From the NCBI GenBank assembly GCA_964404745.1, contig CAYOLG010000022.1, forward strand, positions 1 through 64,000: a stretch of 64,000 nt of DNA. Reading direction: 5' to 3'. Shown piece by piece: positions 55,905 through 64,000 of the stretch. A program made the translations under genes and the position numbers. Under the pieces are notes generated by a model, which did not search any database, was not told the DNA's origin, and saw only the letters and a list, made by a program, of their open reading frames with translations. Source of the DNA: Pelagisphaera sp964404745 (GTDB lineage Bacteria > Verrucomicrobiota > Verrucomicrobiia > Opitutales > Opitutaceae). How positions within the stretch are numbered: the first letter of the stretch is position 1; every line of letters starts with the position of its first letter.

Positions 55905-56213
55905 TTAAACGTTGATAGTGATATCCACTCCTGAGGGTAAATTGAGCTTTTTAAGCTCATCTACAGTCTGCGCCGTTGGTTCAATTATATCCAATAGCCT
56001 CTTGTGCGTTCTGATTTCGAATTGTTCCATGGACTTCTTGTCGACGTGGGGCGACTTGTTAACCGTGACCTTCTCGATACGAGTTGGCAGCGGCACAGGG
56101 CCTGATACTCGGGCTCCCGAGCGCTTAGCGGTGTCTACAATATCGGAGGCCGATTGATCGATAACCCGATAATCGAATCCCTGAAGCCTAATGCGTATTT
56201 TCTGTCCAGTCAT
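55905..56213 (-). CDS. rpsJ: 30S ribosomal protein S10 (NusE)
   Basis: 102 residues. KIRIRLQGFDYRVIDQSASDI and IRTHKRLLDIIEPTAQTVDEL are typical. S10 also acts in antitermination with NusB. It directly follows fusA; in many bacteria tuf sits between the two, but it is not here. Confidence 0.98.
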   Translation of the reverse strand: MTGQKIRIRLQGFDYRVIDQSASDIVDTAKRSGARVSGPVPLPTRIEKVTVNKSPHVDKKSMEQFEIRTHKRLLDIIEPTAQTVDELKKLNLPSGVDITINV

Positions 56214-56237
56214 GGAATTATGAATATAAAAACCGTT

Positions 56238-58382
56238 TTAATTGGCCGTCGTTTCCGTCAACCTTGACAGAACCGAAGGCGGTACTTGTTCAAATCTCGA
56301 GGGTTCCATCGAATAGCTAGCTCTTCCTTTGGAAAGGGAGCGCACATCTGTCGCATATCCGAACATCGCCTCTAATGGTACCGAAGCCGTTATCGTGGCT
56401 AGATCCCCTTTCGACTCCATATTTTGGATATGGCCACGCCGGCGATTAAGGTCGCCGATGATATCGCCTTGAAACTCCTCGGGAGTCGTCACCTCAACCT
56501 TCATTATTGGTTCAAGCAAAATAGGCCCCGCTTTCTTCATCGCTTCCTTGAAGGCGAAGATTCCCGCCATCTTAAACGCCATCTCGGATGAATCCACTTC
56601 GTGAAACGATCCATCCACGATACGAGCCTTCCAGTCGACTACTGGATACCCCGCCACGGTGCCGTTGTTAGAAGCTTCTCTGATCCCGTCTTCCGTCGGC
56701 TTGACAAATTCGCGGGGAATGACTCCTCCGACAATCTCATTCAAAACCTCAGAGCCTTTACCCGATTCCTGTGGTTCCAACTTAACAATAGCATGCCCAT
56801 ATTGTCCACGACCACCTGACTGGCGAATGAATTTGCCCTCGCCTTCCGCTGCATTAGTGATCGTTTCCCGATAAGCTATCTGCGGCTTGCCGGATTGAGC
56901 TTGGACTTTGAACTCGCGGAAAAGACGGTCGCGAATAATCTCCAAATGAAGCTCGCCCATTCCGGAAATGATGGTTTGCCCGGTTTCTTCGTCAGTTTTC
57001 ACAATGAAGGTCGGGTCCTCTTCTGCCAACCTACCGAGCCCAATGGAGAGTTTCTCTTGATCTGCGCTAGTCGCAGGCTCAATCGACATCGATATAACGG
57101 GATCCGGAAAGGATGGTGGCTCCAAAGCGATGTCGAGGGTCTTCGAGCAAAGGGTGTCACCAGTATGAACATTCTTAATACCGATGGCTGCGCAAATGTC
57201 ACCTGATCTGACAACATCGATATCCTCTCGGCTATCCGCCTTCATGATCAAGAGTCGGCTAATGCGCTCCGATTTACCTGTCCGCGGATTCAAGAGCGTA
57301 TCGCCTTTTTTGAGCGTGCCGCTGTAGATACGAATAAAGACCAGTTTCCCGACAAAGGAATCGCTCCAAAGTTTAAATGCCAGGGCTGTTGCTTTGCCTC
57401 CGTCATCCGGCTCTAGTGAAACGGTTTGGCCATTGCTATCATGGCCTTGCACGGGAGGCATATCGAGTGGACTAGGCAGGTAGTTGACCACCGCGTCGAG
57501 CAGGTTTTGCACTCCCTTGTTCTTGAATGCCGAACCAGGGATAACGCCAACAAATTCTCGAGACAATGTCGCCTTGCGAATCGCCCGAACGAGTTCGTTT
57601 TCGGCTATTGCTTCTCCGTTTAGATACTTCTCAGCAAGATCATCATCAAAATCGGCGACTGCCTCGATAAGCGATTCGCGCATGGATTCGACTTCCGGCT
57701 GCATGTCTCCGGGTATCTCGCAAGCAATTACATTGACGCCTAGCTTATCCGACTCATCGAATTTAAAAGCCTTGAGGCCAACGAGGTCAATTAACCCGCT
57801 GAAACGCTCTTCGGATCCGATATTGAGAAACAGAGGATGGGCGTTCGCTCCGAGTTTCGATCGCATGTCCTCGATCGCTCCCAAGAAATTGGCGCCCACT
57901 CGGTCCATCTTGTTGATGAATGCGATACGAGGCACATGATACTTATCCGCTTGGCGCCAAACCGTCTCCGATTGTGGCTGAACCCCCGCTACGGCGCAGA
58001 ACACTGCGACGGCTCCATCCAAAACTCGAAGCGATCGCTCAACTTCCGCCGTGAAATCCACGTGGCCAGGAGTATCAATAATATTGATTTGGTGTTGGAT
58101 TCCCTCGTAAGGCCCGGAACGTCCCGTCCACTTGCAAGAAATCGCCGCTGAGGTGATAGTGATGCCGCGCTCCCGCTCCTGGTCCATGAAATCTGTGACC
58201 GCGTTGCCGTCATGCACTTCCCCGATCTTATGGACTACCCCAGTATAATAAAGAATGCGTTCGGTCGTAGTGGTCTTTCCCGCATCGATATGGGCCGCAA
58301 TTCCTATATTGCGTGTCCACTCCATTGGCACTGGACGACCAGAGCCATTTTTCGTGGAAATATCTGCGGGAGCTTCAACCAT
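56238..58382 (-). CDS. fusA: Elongation factor G
   Basis: The GTPase that moves tRNAs and mRNA after peptide transfer. 714 residues, slightly longer than E. coli EF-G through an 18-residue N-terminal extension before MEWTRNIGIAAHIDAGKTTTTERIL. G2/G3 motifs RGITITSAA and DTPGHVDFT and the G4 motif NKMDR are present. Domain IV contains GRGQYGHAIVKLEP. Stands between rpsG and rpsJ, the str-operon position. Confidence 0.98.
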   Translation of the reverse strand: MVEAPADISTKNGSGRPVPMEWTRNIGIAAHIDAGKTTTTERILYYTGVVHKIGEVHDGNAVTDFMDQERERGITITSAAISCKWTGRSGPYEGIQHQINIIDTPGHVDFTAEVERSLRVLDGAVAVFCAVAGVQPQSETVWRQADKYHVPRIAFINKMDRVGANFLGAIEDMRSKLGANAHPLFLNIGSEERFSGLIDLVGLKAFKFDESDKLGVNVIACEIPGDMQPEVESMRESLIEAVADFDDDLAEKYLNGEAIAENELVRAIRKATLSREFVGVIPGSAFKNKGVQNLLDAVVNYLPSPLDMPPVQGHDSNGQTVSLEPDDGGKATALAFKLWSDSFVGKLVFIRIYSGTLKKGDTLLNPRTGKSERISRLLIMKADSREDIDVVRSGDICAAIGIKNVHTGDTLCSKTLDIALEPPSFPDPVISMSIEPATSADQEKLSIGLGRLAEEDPTFIVKTDEETGQTIISGMGELHLEIIRDRLFREFKVQAQSGKPQIAYRETITNAAEGEGKFIRQSGGRGQYGHAIVKLEPQESGKGSEVLNEIVGGVIPREFVKPTEDGIREASNNGTVAGYPVVDWKARIVDGSFHEVDSSEMAFKMAGIFAFKEAMKKAGPILLEPIMKVEVTTPEEFQGDIIGDLNRRRGHIQNMESKGDLATITASVPLEAMFGYATDVRSLSKGRASYSMEPSRFEQVPPSVLSRLTETTAN

Positions 58383-58417
58383 CTTTCAAAGAACATTAAG
58401 AAAAATGAAACTTCGAT

Positions 58418-58891
58418 TCACCAACGCAGATGAGCGAAGGCTCGGTTCGACTGCGCCATTTTGTGGGTGTCTTCCTTTTTCTTCACCACGCTACCTGTAT
58501 TATTGTATGCGTCGATGATTTCAGTGGCTAAGGCTTCCTTCATCGGAATCCCTTTCCGAGAGGATGCCGAGTCCACCATCCAGCGCATGGCTAGCGACTC
58601 TTGGCGTTCGTATGGAATTTCCAAGGGAACTTGGTACGTGGCCCCTCCCACTCGACGGCTCTTCACTTCGAGCCTAGGACGGGCGTTTTCGAGAGCACCA
58701 AGAAGCAAATCGACAGGGTCACCCTTCTCTAGCTTCTCGCTTACTCGCTCGAAAGCCGAATAAACAATGCGTTCGGCTAACGTTTTCTTCCCGTCGCGCA
58801 TGACGGTGTTCACCAGATGGCCCACCAGCGTGCTTCCGTAACGGGAATCCGGCTTGGTTGGGCGCTTTACTGCTCTTCTACGACGTGACAT
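58418..58891 (-). CDS. rpsG: 30S ribosomal protein S7
   Basis: 157 residues, normal length. SRRRRAVKRPTKPDSRYGS at the start and the conserved NARPRLEVKSRRVGGATYQVP block are clear. S7 organises the head of the 30S subunit and can repress the str operon in E. coli. Confidence 0.98.
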   Translation of the reverse strand: MSRRRRAVKRPTKPDSRYGSTLVGHLVNTVMRDGKKTLAERIVYSAFERVSEKLEKGDPVDLLLGALENARPRLEVKSRRVGGATYQVPLEIPYERQESLAMRWMVDSASSRKGIPMKEALATEIIDAYNNTGSVVKKKEDTHKMAQSNRAFAHLRW

Positions 58892-58909
58892 TATGGAAAG
58901 CTAGATCTG

Positions 58910-59284
58910 TTATGATTTGGGTCGTTTCACTCCATACTTGGAGCGACTGCGACGGCGTTTCTCCACTCCCATGGCATCCAAGGTTCCGCGGACGATGTGG
59001 TAGCGAACCCCTGGCAAATCCTTCACGCGCCCTCCTCTTACTAATACAATACTGTGTTCCTGGAGGCTGTGGCCCTCGTCGGGAATGTAGGCGATTACTT
59101 CCATGCCGTTGGTCAACCGTACCTTAGCCACCTTCCGAATGGCAGAATTCGGCTTCTTCGGCGTACGGGTCATAACTTGGACGCAAACGCCTCGGCGAAA
59201 CGGATTCGCATCGAGAGCCGGAGATTTTGTCTTCGACCGTGCCGCTTTGCGACCCTTTCTGACGAGTTGATTTATTGTTGGCAT
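58910..59284 (-). CDS. rpsL: 30S ribosomal protein S12
   Basis: 124 residues. PTINQLVRKGRKAARSK, TRTPKKPNSAIRKVAKVRLTNG and the KDLPGVRYHIVRGTLDA loop identify S12. Both lysines linked to streptomycin sensitivity are present, so no resistance change is visible. First gene of the 29-gene block; the 240 bases upstream must contain the promoter, but I could not pick out a strong one. Confidence 0.98.
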   Translation of the reverse strand: MPTINQLVRKGRKAARSKTKSPALDANPFRRGVCVQVMTRTPKKPNSAIRKVAKVRLTNGMEVIAYIPDEGHSLQEHSIVLVRGGRVKDLPGVRYHIVRGTLDAMGVEKRRRSRSKYGVKRPKS

Positions 59285-59524
59285 GATGTGAAATTTTGAG
59301 AAAAGAGCGAGAAACTACCTTAAGCCGTTTGCTCGGCAAGGATTTTCTACCGAAAAACGAGTAAAAAGCGCACCCTGCCAATAACTGGCCTGATATGCTT
59401 CAGAAATGAGCGAGCTTCCTAGTTGGAAACTCTATGGTTTATCAGCTACGATAAATTGAGAAGGTTGCGTTTTGCCTGCTGGTCACAATGACATCAAGGC
59501 AAAAGACCAACTATTTTAGCTTCC

Positions 59525-60358
59525 ATGATTCATTTCGTTACCGCTCTCGACTGCGAGGCTAGCCCCATTATTCATCGCTATGGATTGAAGCCCTGCGGCA
59601 ATCACGGACGCGCCCGATTTTTCGCCGGCGATAACGCCCGGCTCGTTGTTTCTGGAGTCGGACAGCTTCGATCTGCGATCGCAACGACCGCATTGGGAGC
59701 TCGATTTCCCGAAACAGGCCCTATCTGGCTCAATGTTGGCATCGCGGGCCATCGTGAAGCGGAGCTGGGCACCGGCTTTATAGCCAATCGGGTCAGCTCG
59801 GAAGATGCTAAGGACGTCTACTATCCCCAAACCGTGGCGCCAGCCCCTTGGCGCGGGATAAGTGTGCGAACACTCCGCGCTCCCTCAATGGAATACCGAT
59901 TCGATTGCCTATCGGAAATGGAGGCGTTCGGTTTCTACACGGCAGCCCTAGCGACAGCGACCTTGGAGTTTATCCACGTTTTCAAGGTAGTTTCCGACAA
60001 CGCGACCCATTCGTTGGAGGGCAAGCTCAGCAAAGACTCCGTATCTGAACGCATTGCTTCCCACCTCGACTCAATAGAGAGATTTGCCCAAGCGACCTTG
60101 GAAAACAGGCCCGGTGTCGAGGTAAGCGATTGGGTCGAGGTCACTCGTCTAGAAATCCAATCGATTCACCATCTTTCAGCAACATACAAACACAAGTTGG
60201 CCAAGCAGCTCAAACAACTCTCCCATCTGTTGACCAATGGCGAAAAGAAGGTCTTTGCAGATCGATTCAAGGGCCAAAACAAGCGTGAAGTGTTCGAAAC
60301 AATCGAGCGAGAGATCGACAGCCTATCCGCCAAACGCCTTTGTTCCGGTCTCGGGTAA
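59525..60358 (+). CDS. Nucleoside phosphorylase / 5'-methylthioadenosine nucleosidase-like protein
   Basis: 277 residues. The N-terminal half has the phosphorylase fold: VTALDCEASPIIHRYGL, LVVSGVGQLRSAIATTALGA, and WLNVGIAGHREAELGTGFIA, and later CLSEMEAFGFYTAALA, where the ME(A/G) motif binds the ribose, then KVVSDNATHS with the catalytic-type aspartate. The C-terminal 90 residues are helical. The gene is followed after 31 bases by a radical SAM enzyme. A plausible task, by inference, is removing 5'-deoxyadenosine formed by that enzyme, since nucleosidases of this family accept it. Confidence 0.7.
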   Translation: MIHFVTALDCEASPIIHRYGLKPCGNHGRARFFAGDNARLVVSGVGQLRSAIATTALGARFPETGPIWLNVGIAGHREAELGTGFIANRVSSEDAKDVYYPQTVAPAPWRGISVRTLRAPSMEYRFDCLSEMEAFGFYTAALATATLEFIHVFKVVSDNATHSLEGKLSKDSVSERIASHLDSIERFAQATLENRPGVEVSDWVEVTRLEIQSIHHLSATYKHKLAKQLKQLSHLLTNGEKKVFADRFKGQNKREVFETIEREIDSLSAKRLCSGLG

Positions 60359-60389
60359 ACGACATAGCTGACCTTTGAGCCCAACGGAA

Positions 60390-61379
60390 ATGTTCGAACG
60401 TATATACATAGAGGACACGGTTCGCGATCATTGCAGAACGGTAGGCATCCTGAAGAAATTCCCAACAGCGGAAGCCATTCCCTGCTCCCGCTACGGGGAA
60501 ATCTTTAACCTCAAGCGCCAGAATTTTCGCGTACAAAAAGCGAAGCCAGCCCTAATACTAGCAGAAAAGCAGGGGACGAAAGTGCTTCCGACACCCGCCG
60601 AATACGGTCTCGGAGCCGACCGACACTACTATTTCTCACACATGCTCAATTGCCTGTACGATTGCCGCTACTGCTTTTTGCAAGGCATGTACCGATCTTC
60701 CAACTTCGTTCTGTTCGTCAACTACGAGGATTTTGAGTCTGAAATTAAGGAGGTTGCCAATGCCCATCCTGATGAAACCTGCATCTTCTTTAGCGGGTAC
60801 GATTGCGATAGCCTAGCTCTCGAGAGTCTGACCGGCTTCGCCGGCCACTTTCTCCAAACGTTCCGAGAATTGCCCAACTCCACCTTGGAGCTGCGGACCA
60901 AAAGCGCAAAGGTATCCTCTCTGTTAGAAGCCAAACCCCTGACCAACGTTGTCGTCGCCTTCACATTGAGCCCCGATCCGGTCGCCCAAGCGCTCGAACA
61001 CAAGGCTCCCACCTTATCTGCTCGCATCCGAGCTATCAAAAAACTCGCTTCCCATGGCTGGAAGATAGGGCTTCGATTCGATCCTTTGATCTACTTTGTG
61101 AATTGCGAAAAGGTCTATCGGGACTTCGTCGACGAGACCTTGAAGCAGATCCCGCTAGCAGCCATTCATTCCATAACATTAGGACTCTTTAGATCCCCAA
61201 AAACGATCTTCAACAACATGGAAAGCCTCTATCCCGAAGAGCCGCTATTCATGGGAAACCTGAAACTTTCAAATGGAATCGTTCGCTATTCGGAGGAGGT
61301 GGAAACCAGATTCGCTGAAACAGCGGAAGCGCAAATCCTGAAGCACGTGCCCGAAGATTTGCTTTTCCGACAACAATAG
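60390..61379 (+). CDS. Radical SAM protein of the spore photoproduct lyase family
   Basis: 329 residues from ATG 60390 (a TTG at 60375 would add five residues). The iron-sulfur cluster site is CLYDCRYCFLQGMYRSSNFVLFVN, a CxxxCxxC arrangement with the SPL-type CFLQ continuation. The central part includes FFSGYDCDSLALESL and LELRTKSAKVSSLL; the C-terminal part LGLFRSPKTIFNNM. The spore photoproduct lyases repair thymine dimers in spores; related proteins occur in non-sporulating bacteria with unknown targets. A second conserved catalytic cysteine could not be placed securely. Confidence 0.75.
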   Translation: MFERIYIEDTVRDHCRTVGILKKFPTAEAIPCSRYGEIFNLKRQNFRVQKAKPALILAEKQGTKVLPTPAEYGLGADRHYYFSHMLNCLYDCRYCFLQGMYRSSNFVLFVNYEDFESEIKEVANAHPDETCIFFSGYDCDSLALESLTGFAGHFLQTFRELPNSTLELRTKSAKVSSLLEAKPLTNVVVAFTLSPDPVAQALEHKAPTLSARIRAIKKLASHGWKIGLRFDPLIYFVNCEKVYRDFVDETLKQIPLAAIHSITLGLFRSPKTIFNNMESLYPEEPLFMGNLKLSNGIVRYSEEVETRFAETAEAQILKHVPEDLLFRQQ

Positions 61380-61646
61380 ACGCTCAATGCAAAAATCCCA
61401 CGGACAAGAAGCGTGGCATTTGGGAAGCAGGTAGGAGCAGCGGACGGAACGAGTGCAAAGCAGGCCGAGTGTCGCTTTCATATCGAAAGTATGAACATCG
61501 GTCTAATTGAGCTAAGTCGACCTTTGGCGGTACATTATAAAAACGTTTATCGCTGCGATTGCCCCTAGGGCTTATAGCCAATTCGGGCTGTACAGGCCTT
61601 CCGACTCTAGATGGCCTTCGGCGACATCAGCATGGTCCTGATGCGA

Positions 61647-62425
61647 TCAGACAGGTCTATACCCGTTAAGAGGTGTGATGCCGTTGGATACTTCTGCATC
61701 TTGGCTGCCTGTGTTTGCTTGCTCATTCAAATACAGTGTTCCGACTTCCTCGATACTCGGCAACGAGCCCGCGCTTAAATGGGAGATGGGCTCGAAGACC
61801 TTCTCTCGACCAGGAACAGGTCCGTAGATTTGGTAGCGCCATTTGTAAAACGCCTGCTGAGGATCCTGCATCCAAAACGCCCCCATAGTTGATTCCATCC
61901 CAGCCAATCTAAATGGGGGATCTTCCATCTTTTTCGACAATTCCTGTGCTGCGTAGTCTTCAAGGTAGCCTAGTGGCTTTCCATCCTCTTGGTCTCCCAT
62001 AAAGTTTGATAGTATTGCTATGACGACGTGTCCATCGATGAGGGCGATTTTCTCGAGAGTGAAATACCGCACGAGTTTGCTTTGTGAAAGGATTGCTCGT
62101 ATAGCTCTAAGAAACTTTCCTTGTGTCCCAAGTCAGCCAAAGCGACTTGAGCAATTCCCGATAAATCGGCAGGGTGTATGGATTTGTAGTTTAATTCCGG
62201 ATATTTATTTCTAATCCAAGTATCGCTTTGTGCTGGCCTGCTCATTATCGCCTCCAGAAAAGCAATCGCTTCGCTGGAACCAAGTTTGCCGATCTCTGAT
62301 AGGGTATTGCGAGCATCCGCTCCCCCTGCACGACCCGCAGCTACCAGCTCTTCGAAAAAGGTCCTCAGTTCTTCGAATTGTCCGGCAGCGCCGGCAAATG
62401 GAGAGATTAAGAAAACAGTTATAAC
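61647..62425 (-). pseudogene. HEAT-repeat-like secreted protein gene, cut by IS66 and frameshifted
   Basis: The minus strand from 62425 reads as VITVFLISPFAGAAGQFEELRTFFEELVAAGRAG, which looks like the end of a signal peptide and a helical repeat protein, and continues to about 62090. A single missing base in the run near 62087-62091 (restored, it gives SFSQSKLVRYF) moves the frame, and the rest (LVRYFTLEKIALIDGHVVIA onwards) runs to the stop at 61647. The 5' end including the start codon is absent: the IS66 left end begins at 62426. The function is unknown. Confidence 0.7.
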
Positions 62426-62484
62426 GTAAGCGGTACTAAATCGACCCCCTTCCCAATCTGTGATATTTCGGTTAGGCTGCCTAG

Positions 62485-62787
62485 ATGAACAAGTCCAAAG
62501 GCAAGCGGTACAGCGAGGAGGGGCGCGAGGAGCTTCTGGCGCTCTTCGATCAAAGCGGCTACAGCGTCTCGCCCTTCTATAAGGAGATTGGTCTGGGCAA
62601 GGGCGCTTTGAAGCAGTGGCTTTCGCGCGGGTCGCCCCGTGCCGACCTCTTGGAGGTGGCCGGTCCGGCCAGTCTGGACGGGGTTTCGCTTCGGGTCTAT
62701 CTTCCCAATGGCGCGCGCTGCGAGATCGGCGGCGGCTTTGGGTGCGGCGAAGTGGCGGGGCTGATACGGGAGCTCAAGGCGTGCTGA
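62485..62787 (+). CDS. tnpA: IS66 family accessory protein TnpA
   Basis: 100 residues. YSEEGREELLALFDQSGYSVSPFYKEIGLGKGALKQW is a helix-turn-helix-like region as in IS66 OrfA proteins, which share DNA-binding roles in transposition. Its end overlaps the start of tnpB by seven bases. Confidence 0.85.
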   Translation: MNKSKGKRYSEEGREELLALFDQSGYSVSPFYKEIGLGKGALKQWLSRGSPRADLLEVAGPASLDGVSLRVYLPNGARCEIGGGFGCGEVAGLIRELKAC

Positions 62788-63128
62788 GTTTCCCCTCGTC
62801 GGTGAGGGTCTACCTGGCGGTTGAGCCGGTGGACATGCGCAAGAGCTTCGACGGGCTTTACGCGGTGGCCTCCGGGCATTTGAAGGAGAACCCGCTCGAT
62901 GGCGGGCTGTTCGTCTTCTCCAACAAGCGGCTCAACAGCCTGAAGATCCTCTTCTGCGACGGGACCGGGCTCTGGGTTCTGTCCAAGCGGCTTGAGAAAG
63001 GGCGCTTCAGCTGGCCGCGAGGCGTCCAAGGCGGGTGCAAGCTTCGGCTGAAGGCCGAGGCCCTCTCGATGCTGCTCGGCGGGATCGACCTCTGGGAGGG
63101 GCTGGCCAAGGCCTGGCATGAAAGGTAG
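62781..63128 (+). CDS. tnpB: IS66 family accessory protein TnpB
   Basis: 115 residues from GTG 62781. VRVYLAVEPVDMRKSFDGLYAV and LFVFSNKRLNSLKILFCDGTGLWVLSKRLEKGRF are diagnostic for the IS66 OrfB/TnpB family. The protein seems complete; its role in transposition is not resolved. The usual third gene (DDE transposase tnpC) does not follow. Confidence 0.92.
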   Translation: MLSFPSSVRVYLAVEPVDMRKSFDGLYAVASGHLKENPLDGGLFVFSNKRLNSLKILFCDGTGLWVLSKRLEKGRFSWPRGVQGGCKLRLKAEALSMLLGGIDLWEGLAKAWHER

Positions 63129-63197
63129 GTAAGATTCGGAAAAGGGTTGCCCGATATCCGTATCCTGTTATCAGATACGTTTCTTGGTGGTGTTATA

Positions 63198-63229
63198 TAA
63201 AAAAGCCGCGACCTCACTAGGCCGCGGCT
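63198..63229 (-). terminator. Rho-independent terminator after rpoC
   Basis: On the minus strand AGCCGCG pairs with CGCGGCT around a 12-base loop, followed by six Ts, 28 bases after the rpoC stop. It would end the rpoBC transcript and so isolate it from rpsL. Confidence 0.85.
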
Positions 63230-63257
63230 CGAAAAACATTTCTGCAGATATCGGAAA

Positions 63258-64000
63258 CTAACCGACTTCCGTGCTAGGGAGAACGTCTCCTTCGACTTCC
63301 TCTGGCTCCGCCTCGCCGAGCTCGCTGCCGAATGGTAGCGTAATCCGGAGATCACGGTATTGGGGCAATCCCGTTCCGGCTGGAATCAAGTGACCCATGA
63401 TTACGTTCTCCTTGAAACCGTGAAGGGTGTCTACCTTGCTCAATGTAGAAGCGTCGGTGAGTACCCGAGTCGTCTCCTGGAATGAAGCCGCTGAGATGAA
63501 ACTCTCCGTCTCGATCGAGGCCTTAGTGATCCCCAGAAGAACCGGCTCTGCCTCGGCTGGCTTACCACCTGCGTCAACAATGCGATTGTTTTCGCGCAAG
63601 AAGGTCGAGCGTTCTACTTGCTCTCCCCAGAAGAACTCCGTATCGCCAGGATCGGCGATGCGGACCTTGCGCAGCATCTGCCGAATAATCAGTTCGATGT
63701 GCTTATCGTTAATCGTCACCCCTTGAAGTCTGTAAACCTCTTGCACTTCGTTAATCAGGAAGTTGTACAACTCGCTGGGTCCCAGAATATCCAGGATCTC
63801 GTGGGGATCTGCCGATCCCTCCGTGAGATGCTGCCCCTTGTGAACGACATCACCCTCCTGAACAATGATCTGCTTCGCGTGCGGGATAAGGTGCTCCTCG
63901 TAGGTATCAGTTTCCTCATTCGTAACGATCAATTTACGTTTCGAACGAACCGTTCCTCCGAAAGAAACGACGCCATCCAAACGGGCCATCTCGGCAGCCT
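63258..64000 (-). CDS. rpoC: RNA polymerase subunit beta-prime, C-terminal part
   Basis: The last about 247 residues of beta-prime; the gene enters from beyond the right edge. Recognised by LIPHAKQIIVQEGDVVHKGQ, VQEVYRLQGVTINDKHIELIIRQML and TKASIETESFISAASFQETTRVLTDAS, all part of the jaw and C-terminal clamp region. The tail has an acidic ending of about 25 residues. In many bacteria rpoC directly precedes rpsL; here they are 4 kb apart. Confidence 0.97.
   Translation of the reverse strand, partial: AAEMARLDGVVSFGGTVRSKRKLIVTNEETDTYEEHLIPHAKQIIVQEGDVVHKGQHLTEGSADPHEILDILGPSELYNFLINEVQEVYRLQGVTINDKHIELIIRQMLRKVRIADPGDTEFFWGEQVERSTFLRENNRIVDAGGKPAEAEPVLLGITKASIETESFISAASFQETTRVLTDASTLSKVDTLHGFKENVIMGHLIPAGTGLPQYRDLRITLPFGSELGEAEPEEVEGDVLPSTEVG

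Larger units (their letters stand above)
62426..63128 (+). mobile_element. IS66-family element fragment (left end, tnpA, tnpB)
   Basis: Starts with GTAAGCGG at 62426, typical of IS66 left inverted repeats, then tnpA and tnpB. The transposase gene tnpC and a right repeat are missing before the rpoC terminator, so this is an incomplete element. It is visibly richer in G and C than the surrounding genes, suggesting recent arrival. Confidence 0.8.

Noticed and set aside
61391..61420. Hairpin (CCACG/CGTGG) after the radical SAM gene as a terminator
   Set aside because: Only a five-pair stem and no T-run follows.
63159..63180. Near-palindrome (CGTATC...GATACG) as the right end of the IS66 element
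   Set aside because: It does not resemble the inverse of the left end GTAAGCGG, and no matching target duplication was found.
1..64000. tRNA genes, rRNA genes, CRISPR arrays
   Set aside because: No cloverleaf, rRNA or direct-repeat array was recognised in the intergenic regions read.

Overview
The window looks like a chromosomal segment of a Verrucomicrobiota bacterium, probably class Opitutae. This is inferred from family resemblance: a secreted protein with the Verrucomicrobiota-type VRAVGPGL segment, a TIGR02597-like secreted protein, a PIN-PhoH fusion, and the gene content around a long ribosomal protein block. The sequence is a draft, because 100 Ns (17667-17766) mark a scaffold join. 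No tRNA, rRNA or CRISPR array was recognised.

Left part (1-10.3 kb): remains of a UbiA-like membrane protein gene and a methyltransferase; a two-gene membrane operon that looks like a divergent MotA/ExbB plus MotB/ExbD pair with a coiled coil and a trypsin-like domain; peptide deformylase; a broken PIN-PhoH gene; a broken unknown gene; slyX; and a large secreted protein. Polysaccharide part (10.3-17.5 kb): two very large glycosyltransferases, a dTDP-rhamnose-4-epimerase-like enzyme and two smaller family 2 glycosyltransferases. Next come a FN3 protein cut by the gap, a TIGR02597-like protein, secA, a methyltransferase, UDP-xylose synthase and tgt.

Middle (26-41.8 kb) is housekeeping: trpG/pabA, nrdR, a HIT protein, the pdxJ-acpS-nnr-dprA run, citrate synthase, hisD-hisC-hisB-hisH, a LolA-like protein and guaA. 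From 59.3 down to 41.9 kb, 29 genes on the minus strand form a fused str-S10-spc-alpha cluster (rpsL to rplQ) ending in a clear terminator. It lacks tuf, rpmD, rpmJ, adk, map and infA. Upstream of rpsL, about 4 kb separates it from the rpoC 3' end: a nucleoside phosphorylase with a spore-photoproduct-lyase-like radical SAM enzyme, a decayed gene, and an IS66 fragment that cut this gene.

Two themes stand out. First, four dispensable genes carry nonsense codons, single-base losses in homopolymers and a 5-bp tandem duplication, while about 17 kb of essential ribosomal DNA is undamaged. This points to true gene decay, as in a lineage relaxing selection, more than to sequencing error. Tgt has also lost two of four zinc ligands. 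Second, the operon at 1383-4549 is the best candidate for an undescribed system: a possible ion-driven envelope machine carrying a protease-like head.
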